Shown: positions 33,692 through 42,642 of the stretch, in pieces
Layout: each line of letters opens with the position of its first letter
Position numbering within the stretch: the first letter of the stretch is position 1
From: Paracoccus sp. (in: a-proteobacteria)
GTDB lineage: Bacteria; Pseudomonadota; Alphaproteobacteria; Rhodobacterales; Rhodobacteraceae
Direction of reading: 5' to 3'
DNA: 49,301 bases
NCBI GenBank assembly: GCA_030538705.1
Contig: JAUNTL010000012.1
Location: 1-49,301, forward strand
Program-made: the position numbers and the translations under genes
Notes under the pieces: generated by a model
What the model saw: the letters and a program-made list of their open reading frames with translations, nothing else
Databases searched by the model: none
What the model was told of the DNA's origin: nothing

Positions 33692-34472
33692 ACGATTTTC
33701 TGCAATTGACGGCATGTATTACGGATACCGGCCGCCGCTTGGTGATGTGCCCCTTGTGGTATTTGCCAATTCGCTGGGCACCGATCTGCGGGTCTGGGAC
33801 CGGGTTGTCGCGCTTTTGCCGCAGGAATGGGGGGTGCTGCGCCATGACAAGCGTGGCCATGGTCTGAGCGTCGCGCGGCCGGGGCTGACGATCGAGACGA
33901 TGGTCTCGGATCTTGAGGCGCTGATGGATCATCTGGATATCGGGCGCTTTGCGGGCGTCGGGCTGTCGGTCGGCGGGCTGATCATGCAGCGGCTGGCGCT
34001 CAACCGGCCCGCGGCGATGACCCATCTGATGCTGGCCGATACCGCGGCCAGGATCGGCACGCCGGATATCTGGAATCCCCGGATCGAGGCCGTGCTGAAA
34101 GACGGCATTCCCTCGATCTCCGACATGATCCTGTCACGCTGGTTTGCGCCGCCCTATCGCGAAACCGAGGACTTTGCGTTGTGGCGCATGATGCTGGAGC
34201 GGACGCCCGCGCAAGGCTATGCGGATGTCTGCGCCGCTATCCGTGACGCGGATTACACCGCCGATCTGGCGCGTATCCCGATGCCGACACTGGTTGTCGC
34301 AGGCAGTGCCGATGCCTCGACCCCGCCCGCACTGGTGCGCGCGACCGCCGAAGCGATCCCCGGCGCCCGCTTTACCGAGATCGCCGATGCCGGCCATCTG
34401 CCCTGTGTCGAGCAGCCCGCCATGTTCACGGCATTGTTGCAGCAGCATCTGGCCCGGCCTGTGGACCCATAA
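33675..34472 (+). CDS. pcaD: 3-oxoadipate enol-lactonase (PcaD-like)
   Basis: The 265-residue alpha/beta hydrolase has the PcaD pattern: FANSLGTDLRVWD (about residues 30-42), HDKRGHGLS (57-65), nucleophile Ser98 in GLSVGGL and His in DAGHLPCVEQP. PcaD opens 3-oxoadipate enol-lactone to 3-oxoadipate. TTG 33675 is preferred because AAGGAG lies 6 bases before it; an ATG 21 bases upstream has no ribosome site. A CatC-type isomerase, the preceding step in the catechol branch, is encoded about 1 kb away on the other strand. Confidence 0.84.
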   Translation: MTTRLERFSAIDGMYYGYRPPLGDVPLVVFANSLGTDLRVWDRVVALLPQEWGVLRHDKRGHGLSVARPGLTIETMVSDLEALMDHLDIGRFAGVGLSVGGLIMQRLALNRPAAMTHLMLADTAARIGTPDIWNPRIEAVLKDGIPSISDMILSRWFAPPYRETEDFALWRMMLERTPAQGYADVCAAIRDADYTADLARIPMPTLVVAGSADASTPPALVRATAEAIPGARFTEIADAGHLPCVEQPAMFTALLQQHLARPVDP

Positions 34473-34683
34473 ACCCCGCATTCGCCGGGCGTTCTGACGC
34501 GCGATACGGGGGCCGGGCCGGACCTCTGCCGGGAACGTCCCAGAGGGGCGGGTGGTGGCCTGTCTCTCACTAGCCGAGGCGGTAATGTCGGAATACTGGC
34601 CGCCCGGCTCTCTCTCGCGCGCCCCGCTTTGATGCAGGGCTTGCGGGTTCACAGGCCGGCCAACCACAGCCCCGGGCCGGCGC

Positions 34684-35400
34684 TCAGCCGCCGGCCAGCC
34701 CCACCGTCACCCCGCCGCAGACATAGACCGTCTGCCCGGTGATAAAGCCCGACCTGCGGTCACAAAAAAACGCAACGGCCTGCGCCACGTCCTCGCCCGT
34801 GCCCATGCGGCCCATCGGCACGCGGTCAATGATCGCGCGTGTCCGTGGGCTGTGGGGGGGGTTGTTTTGCCAGAATGTGCGGGTCGCAATCGGTCCGGGG
34901 GCCACGCAGTTCACGGTGATGCCAAAAGGGGCCAGCTCCAGCGCCCAGGTCCGTGCCATGGATTGCGCCGCGCCCTTGGTCGCGCTGTAAAGCGAGCGCA
35001 GTTCCTTGCCCAGCGTGACCCGGCTGGTATTCATGACGATACGCCCATGACCTGCGGCCTTCATGCCCGGCACAAAGGTCTGGGCGGCGATCAGTGAGGC
35101 GCGCAGGTTGATATGGAAAAGCCGGTCGAAATCGGTCAATGCCACGTCCTCCAGCGCGGCCGGGACGACGATGCCGACATTGTTGACGAGGCAGCCGACC
35201 GGCCCGTCTGACGCAATCGCGGCGCAGGCGGCGCGGGTGGCCTCGGCATCCGACAGATCGACCCGGATAAACTGACCCGTGGCCTCCTCCGGTTTTGCGA
35301 TGTCCAGCACCGTCACATGAAACCCGTCGGCATGCAGCCGCGCCGCGATTGCCGCCCCGATGCCGCGCGCGCCGCCCGTGATGACAGCGCGTCGGTTCAT
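34684..35400 (-). CDS. SDR-family oxidoreductase
   Basis: The 238-residue short-chain dehydrogenase has the cofactor motif GGARGIGAA (residues 9-17), the NNVG segment (about 88-91) and the catalytic Ser, Tyr and Lys in SRVTLGKELRSLYSATKGA. It interconverts a hydroxyl and a keto group on an unknown substrate. The start overlaps the CatC stop by TGATG, so it is the last gene of the AtoE-YciI-CatC-SDR operon. Confidence 0.85.
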   Translation of the reverse strand: MNRRAVITGGARGIGAAIAARLHADGFHVTVLDIAKPEEATGQFIRVDLSDAEATRAACAAIASDGPVGCLVNNVGIVVPAALEDVALTDFDRLFHINLRASLIAAQTFVPGMKAAGHGRIVMNTSRVTLGKELRSLYSATKGAAQSMARTWALELAPFGITVNCVAPGPIATRTFWQNNPPHSPRTRAIIDRVPMGRMGTGEDVAQAVAFFCDRRSGFITGQTVYVCGGVTVGLAGG

Positions 35401-35687
35401 CTGTCGTCCTCATGGATCGAAGAGGGGTGCCGGCACAGCGCGGTCACCTTTATCTCCATCCATGGAAACAGCGGCAGGCCGGTCAGCACCTCGTGCAGAT
35501 GCTCGTTATCGCGGCAATCAAGGATCGAGACATTGCTATAGGCCCCGGCGACCCGCCAGATGTGGCGCCAGATGCCACGATGTTGCAGATCCTGCGAATA
35601 GGCTTTCTCCCGCGCCTTGATGGCGTCGGCCTCGGCCTTGGGCATATCGGCGGGCAAGATGACCGTCATTTCGACCTGAAACAGCAT
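35397..35687 (-). CDS. catC: Muconolactone delta-isomerase (CatC-like)
   Basis: The 96-residue protein matches CatC along its whole length: MLFQVEMTVILPADMP start, IKAREKAYSQDLQ (about residues 25-37), WRHIWRVAGAYSN (about 42-54) and LTGLPLFPWMEI near the end. CatC moves the double bond of muconolactone to give 3-oxoadipate enol-lactone, as a decamer of ferredoxin-like subunits. ATG 35687 follows GAGG. No CatB or CatA gene lies in the window, so the lactone comes from elsewhere or is a substituted analogue. Confidence 0.87.
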   Translation of the reverse strand: MLFQVEMTVILPADMPKAEADAIKAREKAYSQDLQHRGIWRHIWRVAGAYSNVSILDCRDNEHLHEVLTGLPLFPWMEIKVTALCRHPSSIHEDDR

Positions 35688-35689
35688 AC

Positions 35690-35995
35690 TCAATCCTCAT
35701 TCAGCGTATTGCGGCCATCGAAATAGGCCTGGCGCCAGCGGGTGACAAAGACGCGTTCGAACAGACCGCCCTTGTGGAAAGGGTCGGCCGCGATAAACGC
35801 CTCGGCCTCGGCGCGGTTCTCTGCGGCGATGAGATAGAGGCCACCTGAGGCGGCCTCTCCCTTGTCATCAAGCTTGGCCCCGCAGGCCAGCAGCAGGCGC
35901 CAGTTTGCCTCCAGATAGTCCAGATGGGCGGGGCGCAGTTGCCGGCGCAGATCGTCTGATCCGGGCCGGTCATAGGTTTCGATCATCCAGGGCAT
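35690..35995 (-). CDS. YciI-family protein
   Basis: The 101-residue protein has the YciI/YCII ferredoxin-like fold: RPAHLDYLEAN (about residues 20-30, with the conserved histidine) and AEAFIAADPFHKGGLFE (about 64-80, with the conserved Asp-Pro). Some relatives, such as chloromuconolactone dehalogenases and related lactone enzymes, act beside CatC. It lies 2 bases from catC and 2 bases from the carrier gene, so it probably acts on the same compound. Confidence 0.83.
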   Translation of the reverse strand: MPWMIETYDRPGSDDLRRQLRPAHLDYLEANWRLLLACGAKLDDKGEAASGGLYLIAAENRAEAEAFIAADPFHKGGLFERVFVTRWRQAYFDGRNTLNED

Positions 35996-35997
35996 GA

Positions 35998-37320
35998 TTA
36001 ACCGATCATCCCCCAGATCAGGCAGGCGCCGCCAAAGATGACACCGAGATAGATCAGGATCAGCACCATATAGCCCATGATGTCGGAAAGCTTCAGCCCC
36101 GAGATCGCCAGCGCCGGCAGCAGCCAGAAGGGCTGGACCATATTCGTCCATTGATCACCGATCTGCACCGCAAGCGCCGTCGCCGGAACCGAGGCATTCA
36201 GCTGACGCGCGGCCTCCATCATGACCGGTCCCTGAATCACCCATTGACCGCCGCCCGACGGGACAAAGATGTTGATCAGGCCGGCCGAGATGAACGACCA
36301 GATCGGCAATGTTTCCGCCGATGAGATCGCGACAAACCAGTTCGCGAATGTGACCACCAGCCCGGAACCCGACAGGATGGCCAGAATCCCCGCATAGAAC
36401 GGGTATTGAATGATGATCCCGCCAAGGATCTTTACCCCGTCCGACAGCGCCGCCAGAAACCGGTTTGGCGTGACGAAAAGCAGGATACCAAGGAACAGAA
36501 AGACCGTGTTGACAAAGTTGAGCGTGACCCCGCCGCCATTCCACAGATAAAGGCCCGCATAGAGCATCCCGAAAAGGCCAAGCCCGACACCGATGACGGG
36601 GCTGTTGTTCATGCGGTCTGCGGGGGTGTCGCGTTTCACATCGGGCATGGTAAAGGCCGCCTGACTGCCGGGATCGACCTCTTTGATCTGGGCAGGGTCT
36701 TTGGGGTGCAGCATTGCGTTGAAGAACGGCAGCGTCAGCACGATCAGCAGGCTGGTTGTCAGCATGATCGGCGAAAAGATCGTCTCGCTCAGCGGCACAA
36801 GCCCGATAGTTTCTTCCAGAAAATGGCCGGGCGTATTGATCAGCAGCGGCACCGATCCCGAAAGGCCGATCCCATAGAGCGCAAAGCCCGAATAGCCGGC
36901 AGCGATCACCAGCGGATAATGCAGGCCCTTGACCTTGTGGCCCAGCTTCTGGGCGATCAGCGTGCCGACAACCAGACCAAAGCCCCAGTTCAGCCAACTG
37001 GCGCAGGCGCCGATCATCGTCGCCGCGATGACCGCGCCGGCGGGGGTCGTCACCGGGGCGATCAGCCGGTCCATCAGCCAGTTCGCAAGCGGCGTCCGGG
37101 CAAGAATGAACCCCGCGAGCAGGATAATGGTCATCTGCATGGTAAAGGCCAGCAGGTTCCAGAATCCGTCACCCCAGTATCGCGTCGCCTCAAGAAAGCC
37201 GGTGCCCTGGCTGATCATGGCAAAGATCAGCGTCAGCGCTGTCAGGATGATGGCCACGACCAGCGGATCAGGCAGGTAGCGGCTCATGATCCGTGTAAAG
37301 AAATTGGCAATTGCGTTCAT
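35998..37320 (-). CDS. Short-chain fatty acid / carboxylate transporter (AtoE family)
   Basis: The 440-residue membrane protein has about 12 helices and AtoE-family signatures: RYLPDPLVVAIILTALTLIF (about residues 14-33), WLNWGFGLVVG (about 108-118) and FVPSGGGQWVIQGPV near 350. Members import short-chain fatty acids such as acetoacetate. ATG 37320 is set by GGGGAGGAG. It heads a minus-strand operon with YciI, CatC and SDR and is divergent from the hydroxyacyl-CoA-type dehydrogenase. A strong promoter and an inverted repeat lie between them. Confidence 0.87.
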   Translation of the reverse strand: MNAIANFFTRIMSRYLPDPLVVAIILTALTLIFAMISQGTGFLEATRYWGDGFWNLLAFTMQMTIILLAGFILARTPLANWLMDRLIAPVTTPAGAVIAATMIGACASWLNWGFGLVVGTLIAQKLGHKVKGLHYPLVIAAGYSGFALYGIGLSGSVPLLINTPGHFLEETIGLVPLSETIFSPIMLTTSLLIVLTLPFFNAMLHPKDPAQIKEVDPGSQAAFTMPDVKRDTPADRMNNSPVIGVGLGLFGMLYAGLYLWNGGGVTLNFVNTVFLFLGILLFVTPNRFLAALSDGVKILGGIIIQYPFYAGILAILSGSGLVVTFANWFVAISSAETLPIWSFISAGLINIFVPSGGGQWVIQGPVMMEAARQLNASVPATALAVQIGDQWTNMVQPFWLLPALAISGLKLSDIMGYMVLILIYLGVIFGGACLIWGMIG

Positions 37321-37338
37321 GCTCTCTCCTCCCCGAGA

Positions 37339-37401
37339 CATCAACTTATGATTCTTGCTTATCAAAGGCATTTATTTATGCTGTCAACAAATAAGTTGAT
37401 G
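37339..37401. promoter_or_regulatory. Divergent promoter flanked by an 11-bp inverted repeat
   Basis: CATCAACTTAT (37339-37349) and its exact complement ATAAGTTGATG (37391-37401) enclose the intergenic region. On the minus strand TTGACA (37387-37382) and TGATAA (37364-37359) are a good promoter pair with a 17-bp spacer for the AtoE gene. On the plus strand TTGCTT and TATGCT (37355-37382) are a weaker pair. The arms fall just upstream of the -35 and just after the transcript start, a layout suited to a looping repressor. Confidence 0.65.
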
Positions 37402-37415
37402 CAGAGGACAGCGTG

Positions 37416-38381
37416 ATGCAGATCGCGGTGATGGGCGCGGGCGTCATGGGGCAACGCATTGCCGCGCATTTCCTGCGCGCGGGCTTTGCTGTTTCGGTGC
37501 TTGACCCGTCCCGGGACAGTCTTGATAGGGCGATGAGCTTTCTGGATAATTCGGGAATCCGTCGTGATCACGCCTGTTTTGCCCTCGCGCCCGAGGATCT
37601 GGGCAGTGACTGGCGCAACTGCGCCCTGCTGATCGAATCGGTGCCGGAAAATCTTGCGATCAAACACGCAGCACTGGCGGCGGCCGAGCGGTTCTTTGGC
37701 CACGAGACGCTGATCGCCTCGAATACCTCGGGGCTGACCACGGCAGAGCTGGCGGCCGGGATGCGCCGGCCGGAACGTCTGGCCATCGCGCATTTCTTTA
37801 ACCCTGCGGATGTGATCCCGGTGGTCGAGCTGATTGCCGGGCCGGGCATGAGCGAGACCCGGTTACAGGAAATCGCGGCCATTCTGGAACGATCCGGCAA
37901 GTTGCCCGCGATCCTGCGGCGCGAAATGCCCGGCTTTGTCGCCAATCGCATCCAGCATGCGATGATGCGTGAATGCCTGTATCTGCTACAGGAAAATGTC
38001 GCCGATGCCGAAACGCTGGACAGTATCCTTCGCTGGTCCATCGGGGCGCGTATGGCCTTTTTCGGGCCGTTCCTGCAACGTGATCTGAACGGGCTGGATA
38101 CGCATGCGGCGATTGCCGGATATCTCTATCCACAGCTTTCGAACGCCGATGCCCCGGCGGATGCCCTGCGCCGTCACGTTGCTGCCGGCGAGACCGGGCG
38201 CAAGGCCGGCCGGGGTTTTTACATCTGGGATCAGCCCCGCGAGGACGCTGTCCGCACCGCCGAAGCGGATCTGGCGGCGCTGATCGCCGCCATGATCGCG
38301 AAAGAACGCACTACCAGCCCGCCGGCCACCGGGTCCGGGACCGAGGAGACACAGGATGCCAGACTGGAAGATCGCGCCTGA
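37416..38381 (+). CDS. 3-hydroxyacyl-CoA dehydrogenase family protein
   Basis: The 321-residue protein has the NAD-binding motif IAVMGAGVMGQRIAAHF (residues 3-19), the catalytic region ASNTSGLTTAEL and AHFFNPADVIPVVEL (about 117-131, catalytic His), and the helical C-terminal domain (PGFVANRIQHAMMRE). The length fits the short branch that includes L-gulonate and L-carnitine dehydrogenases as well as true 3-hydroxybutyryl-CoA dehydrogenases. AGAGG lies 8 bases before ATG 37416. The cyclase gene overlaps it by 26 bases. Confidence 0.86.
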   Translation: MQIAVMGAGVMGQRIAAHFLRAGFAVSVLDPSRDSLDRAMSFLDNSGIRRDHACFALAPEDLGSDWRNCALLIESVPENLAIKHAALAAAERFFGHETLIASNTSGLTTAELAAGMRRPERLAIAHFFNPADVIPVVELIAGPGMSETRLQEIAAILERSGKLPAILRREMPGFVANRIQHAMMRECLYLLQENVADAETLDSILRWSIGARMAFFGPFLQRDLNGLDTHAAIAGYLYPQLSNADAPADALRRHVAAGETGRKAGRGFYIWDQPREDAVRTAEADLAALIAAMIAKERTTSPPATGSGTEETQDARLEDRA

Positions 38382-39369
38382 CGGCGGCAACTGGGGCCGC
38401 TTTGGCCCCGAGGACGAGATCGGGACGCTGAACCATATCGGCGCGCCCGAGCGCAAGGCCGCCGCCGCAGAGATCCGCGAGGGGCTGGCCTTTTGCCTGT
38501 CGCTGCCGCTGGATATCCCCGGCGTGATCAGCATTCACCCCCGGCGTCACCCGCCACGGCTGCAACCGACCTTTCTGGGGGATACGCCCTATATCAATTT
38601 CCCGCTGGGGCAGGCCGAGCCGGGATTGCAGGATGTCCTCAGCGACGATCAGGTGCTGATGTCGATGCAATACTCGACCCAATGGGATTCGCTTTCCCAT
38701 GTCGGCGCAATGTTCGACGCCGATGGGGACGGTATCGCGGAACCCGTGTATTACAACGGTTTCCGGGCGGGCGAGCATGTTCTGGGCCAGACCGAGGGCA
38801 GCCCGCACGGATCCTATGCGCGCCGCCTTTCCGTGGCCCCCATGGCCGCGACCGGCCTGCAAGGGCGCGGGGTTTTGGTCGATCTTCTGGCCGCCTTTGG
38901 CCCTGACCGGACGGTGGTTGGCCTTGATCTGTTGCAGCAGGCCATGCAGGCCCAGTCCGTTACGATCCGCCCCGGAGATATCCTGATGCTGCGCACCGGC
39001 TATGCCGAGGCGCTTCTCGACATGCAGGACGCGCCCGATCCTGCGGGGCTGTCGCGCTATGGCGCGGTGCTGGACGGCAGCGATCCCGCCCTGCTGAGCT
39101 GGATCGGCGACAGCCGGATCGCCGCGATCGCCGCCGATAACGAAGCGGTGGAGCATATGCAAAAAGCCTCGGACCATTGTTGTTTCCGGCTGCCCCTGCA
39201 TCACCATTGCCTGTTCCGCCTTGGCCTGCCGCTGGCCGAGCTGTGGTATTTCCGCGATCTGGCCGCCGCATTGGCCGAACGCGGCCGTCACGCCGTGTTT
39301 CTGACCGCCCCGCCCCTGCGGTTGCCGGGTGCGATAGGATCGCCGGTAACGCCGGTTGCGACGATCTGA
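38356..39369 (+). CDS. Cyclase-family protein (PF04199, metal-dependent hydrolase)
   Basis: The 337-residue protein belongs to the cyclase/kynurenine formamidase-like family. It shows WGRFGPEDEIGTLNHI near residue 13, the metal-binding QYSTQWDSLSHVG variant of HxGTHxD (about 105-117), and AIAADNEAVEH in the C-terminal half. Members open lactams or formamides, or convert between hydroxy acids and cyclic forms. GAGGAG precedes the start. Together with the hydroxyacyl-CoA-type dehydrogenase it forms a two-gene plus-strand unit. Confidence 0.82.
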   Translation: MPDWKIAPDGGNWGRFGPEDEIGTLNHIGAPERKAAAAEIREGLAFCLSLPLDIPGVISIHPRRHPPRLQPTFLGDTPYINFPLGQAEPGLQDVLSDDQVLMSMQYSTQWDSLSHVGAMFDADGDGIAEPVYYNGFRAGEHVLGQTEGSPHGSYARRLSVAPMAATGLQGRGVLVDLLAAFGPDRTVVGLDLLQQAMQAQSVTIRPGDILMLRTGYAEALLDMQDAPDPAGLSRYGAVLDGSDPALLSWIGDSRIAAIAADNEAVEHMQKASDHCCFRLPLHHHCLFRLGLPLAELWYFRDLAAALAERGRHAVFLTAPPLRLPGAIGSPVTPVATI

Positions 39370-39451
39370 GACAGGGCAGCAGGGCCGGTGCTTTGGCCGG
39401 CGCCGCCTCTGATCTGCGGCCCGTATCCGCGCATGGAAAAGCCGCCGGACC

Positions 39452-40372
39452 TCAGCTGCCGGCTGCGGCGCGGGCTGCGGCGGCATCGCGGGCTGTGTCC
39501 CCGCCGTGATAGGTCATCCTTCGCGTGACCGTTTGCGCGGGCCGCTTTTCGCCGGCCAGCACCTCAAAATCGAGGTTGTTTTCCGCAGGCGCCAGCGGGC
39601 AGGTGACAAAATTTGTAAAAGCACAGGGCAGTGCGACGGCGTAATTGAAGTCGATCCAGTCGATGCGGCTGTTCGTCTGGTCGGTGAACTGCAACTCGAC
39701 CACGCGGCCGGCGCCATAGGTGACCGGCCCGCTGGTCCTGTCACGGATATGCGCGACAGGCTGAACACCGGCGGGCGTATCCTTGCCGATCAGCACAAGG
39801 GAATAGGTCTTGCCCCCGAAATCAAACGAAAAACGGCCAAGCCGGGGGGTGTTTTCCCGCACGCCCGGCTCGACGGTCTCGGCCGCGAAATCGGTGCGCT
39901 CGGCGGGGGTATAGACGCCCGGAATGCGCCATGCGGGGTCATAGTCAAAGGCGGTTACGCCGGCATCCTGCGGCCGGGTGGCCTGATGCGGATCGCGCAG
40001 GCGGATACCATAAAGCCGCCGCCCGTCATGACCGCTGCGCAAAAGGGTCTCGACCTCGTTTCTGCCGAAATAGACGGGCAGGCTGTCGCCGTGGCCATAG
40101 GTCTGATTGCGCCCCGCAATGATCTCGACCGGGCCTGTGGGATATGCGCCATTCACCGAAAGGTTCGGCCCCGAGGCCGGCGGGGTATAGATGACGCGCC
40201 CGCCCTCGACCGACCAGCGGCCGGGAAGCAGATCGAAACCGACATCGCGATCACCGTCGTCCAACCAGTATTGTGCAACAAGCGAGGTCCAGCCATAGGG
40301 CCGGAACATTGTCGCGACATGGTTGTAACGCCATTCGCGCCATTGGCCCTGAAGATGCTCTGTCGTGGTCAT
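39452..40372 (-). CDS. DUF1684 domain protein
   Basis: The 306-residue protein shows the DUF1684 layout: RPYGWTSLVAQYWLDDGDRD (about residues 24-43), a TYSLVLIGKD strand, and the C-terminal NYAVALPCAFTNF, CPLAPAENNLDFEV and AGEKR blocks that are nearly invariant in the family. The function is unknown. It is the last gene of the ABC-GntR operon, 12 bases after the BAAT-type gene and with its own GGGAGG site. Confidence 0.83.
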   Translation of the reverse strand: MTTTEHLQGQWREWRYNHVATMFRPYGWTSLVAQYWLDDGDRDVGFDLLPGRWSVEGGRVIYTPPASGPNLSVNGAYPTGPVEIIAGRNQTYGHGDSLPVYFGRNEVETLLRSGHDGRRLYGIRLRDPHQATRPQDAGVTAFDYDPAWRIPGVYTPAERTDFAAETVEPGVRENTPRLGRFSFDFGGKTYSLVLIGKDTPAGVQPVAHIRDRTSGPVTYGAGRVVELQFTDQTNSRIDWIDFNYAVALPCAFTNFVTCPLAPAENNLDFEVLAGEKRPAQTVTRRMTYHGGDTARDAAAARAAAGS

Positions 40373-40384
40373 GTCTGTCCTCCC

Positions 40385-41728
40385 TCATGCTCGGATATCG
40401 GGCGCGCAGCGGTCAGGCGCGGTGATCTGGTTCAGAAAGGCGACAACCCCACGCCAGGAACACAGATCGGCGCGGGCGTTTCCCGATGCCGTGCCGCCAT
40501 TGGTATAGGGCACCTTTGACACCGGATGTTCGCGCATGAGTTGCGTCGCCGGCACAAAGGGCAGGTTGATGGCATGCCCGGCATCGTCGAAATCAAGATG
40601 CCGGACGAGACAGGGATGCTCGTGGCGGCGCAACGCCGAGGCGACCATCCGGGAATAGAGGCTGGACGGCCAGGCACGGTCATCACGGCCGGAAATCAGC
40701 AGGACGGGACCGGTGATGTTTTCTACCGGGATGCGCGCCTGCGCGGCGAGCGCGCGATCCTTCAGCCCTTCGAAAAACACCGAATGGTGCCGGTCGGGCG
40801 GCGGCGCGCCATCCCAGGGGTGCCAGTCGACGGCGCTGTTATTGTGCCACAGATGCGGCAGCGGCTGGCCGCTGAGGGTCCATGCGGCCCCCTTCCAGCC
40901 GCCGCGCGCGGGGTCCCCGGCACCTTGCGCGCCATGGACCATGGCACCGGGGACATAGGCGATGACGGCCGAGACCAGTTCCGGAAAGGTGGCACCCAAT
41001 AGCAGCGCAAGCTCGCCGCCGCGGGACTGGCCGCTGAGCGCGACAAAGCCGCCGCGCGGGTCAAGCGCGCGATGTGCCCAGCGTAATCCGGTCTCAAGAT
41101 ATTCAAGCGGCGTTTCGGTGATAAAGGGCGACAGGCCCGGCGCCTTGAAATAGCCCAAGGCAAAGCACTGATAGCCATAGGACGCATAAAGCGCGGCGCG
41201 CGGCTCGTTGATCCCGCCGCCCGAGCCGTTCAGCACCACCACGACCGGGTGCGGTCCGGGACCGGGTGGCGTGAACAAGGTGCCCGTCAGCCCGTCGACG
41301 CGGATATCGCGCCGCGTCACGCCCGGCCCGGCAAAGCGCTGGATCAGCCTGGCCTCGGCGCGGACGCCGGCGGTGGTCGTCACCCGCAGCACCGTGATCA
41401 GCGGCCCCATGACGTCATCGGGAAAGATGTCCCCCGCACCGGTGTCCTTGGGGCGCTGGCTCCAGATAAGGCCCATTGCCGCGACCTCGGCATAATCGCC
41501 GCCGACGGGCGCATCGCGGGTCAGATCGACCACGCCTTCGGCATCGGCCATATAGCGCGCCTGACTGTCCCACAGCGCGCCGCCGGATCGCGGCGTATGG
41601 GCGGAAATCGTTATCAGCTCATCCGGGGCAAGGCCCGAGACACTGATCTGGCGCGGCACGTCGATCATCCCATCGGCCGGGTTGATCAGAAGAATCGGTG
41701 AGGATGGCTGTGTGCCGGATCTGTCCAT
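40385..41728 (-). CDS. Acyl-CoA thioesterase/BAAT-family hydrolase
   Basis: The 447-residue protein has the N-terminal immunoglobulin-like acyl-CoA thioesterase/BAAT domain (about residues 15-130) and a C-terminal alpha/beta hydrolase (about 165-430). It has the elbow SGQSRGGELAL (nucleophile serine where mammalian BAAT has cysteine) and the histidine in DDAGHAINLPF. Bacterial members are thought to hydrolyse acyl-CoAs or esters. Translation is coupled to the upstream Ldh2 gene by TGATG. Confidence 0.83.
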   Translation of the reverse strand: MDRSGTQPSSPILLINPADGMIDVPRQISVSGLAPDELITISAHTPRSGGALWDSQARYMADAEGVVDLTRDAPVGGDYAEVAAMGLIWSQRPKDTGAGDIFPDDVMGPLITVLRVTTTAGVRAEARLIQRFAGPGVTRRDIRVDGLTGTLFTPPGPGPHPVVVVLNGSGGGINEPRAALYASYGYQCFALGYFKAPGLSPFITETPLEYLETGLRWAHRALDPRGGFVALSGQSRGGELALLLGATFPELVSAVIAYVPGAMVHGAQGAGDPARGGWKGAAWTLSGQPLPHLWHNNSAVDWHPWDGAPPPDRHHSVFFEGLKDRALAAQARIPVENITGPVLLISGRDDRAWPSSLYSRMVASALRRHEHPCLVRHLDFDDAGHAINLPFVPATQLMREHPVSKVPYTNGGTASGNARADLCSWRGVVAFLNQITAPDRCAPDIRA

Positions 41729-42642
41729 CAGCTTGCTCCTTTCGTGGCCATATGTGCCAGCCGGGCGTCAAGGCGCCGCGTGAAATCCCGGTCCAGCCGG
41801 GTATCGGGTGCCGGTCCGCCGCCACCCGGCCAATGTCCGCCGCCATCCAGCCAGTCGCGCCGCAAATCCGCCAGCCGGGCCTGCCAGTCGATGGCGTCGC
41901 CCGCAGCCGGTGGCGCAAAGGCCAGCAGAAATACGCCCCGGCCCTGTGGATCGTCGCGTCCGCCGCCGGCAACCCCGGCCAGCAATTCGACGATCAGGCC
42001 GAGGAGTGAGCCGGTCCGCCCCCCGCGGGGCAACAGCGCGGCGACCTCGGCGGCGATGCGCGTCGCCCGCCCGCCGGCATCTAGCGCGATACCGTCCGGC
42101 AGGGGCGCACCAGTGTCGCGGGCGTCGCGGATATCGGCCATGGTCGCGGTGCTGGTTGCCATATCGATAATGACGCGCCCGGCGCCCGTGCCCATGGCAA
42201 AGGCCACAGGGTTGGTGCCGATCACCGGCTGCGCACCGCCATGCGCAGCGACAAAGGGCGGCCCCTCGGCGCCGGCAAGCCCCACCAGCCCGGCATCAGC
42301 CAGATGGCGCAGAAACGGGGCAAAGCGGCCGAACCCCCTGACCCCGCGCAGGAAAATGGCGGCGATACCAAAGCGTTGCGCCGCCTGTGCCAGTTCCAGC
42401 GTCGCATGCGCGACAGCAAGCGGTGCAAAGCATGACGTGCAATCGACCCAGCGAACTGGCTGGTGCCCGTCGCCTGAGGGAAATGCCGCCGCGTCCGGCG
42501 CCCATTCGTTCAGCATATCAAGGCCGAACCGCGGCTTGCCCAGTGCCTCGGCCTCGATCAGGGCGGTGGCCGCAAGCATCGCGGCTGGGCCGCCGCCCAG
42601 CGATACCGACAACCGCGCAACTGCCTCATCCATGCCGGTCAT
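41728..42642 (-). CDS. Ldh2-family oxidoreductase, short and diverged
   Basis: The 304-residue protein matches the malate/L-lactate dehydrogenase type 2 family through RFGLDMLNEW (about residues 38-47), GGAQPVIGTNPVAFAMGTGAG (about 135-155) and VIIDMATSTATMADI. It is some 40-60 residues shorter than usual, and the conserved DxxGxxSHG near the N-terminus is not recognisable, so catalysis may be altered. It overlaps the GntR gene by ATGA. The substrate is unknown; a 2-keto or 2-hydroxy acid is expected for the family. Confidence 0.75.
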   Translation of the reverse strand: MTGMDEAVARLSVSLGGGPAAMLAATALIEAEALGKPRFGLDMLNEWAPDAAAFPSGDGHQPVRWVDCTSCFAPLAVAHATLELAQAAQRFGIAAIFLRGVRGFGRFAPFLRHLADAGLVGLAGAEGPPFVAAHGGAQPVIGTNPVAFAMGTGAGRVIIDMATSTATMADIRDARDTGAPLPDGIALDAGGRATRIAAEVAALLPRGGRTGSLLGLIVELLAGVAGGGRDDPQGRGVFLLAFAPPAAGDAIDWQARLADLRRDWLDGGGHWPGGGGPAPDTRLDRDFTRRLDARLAHMATKGAS

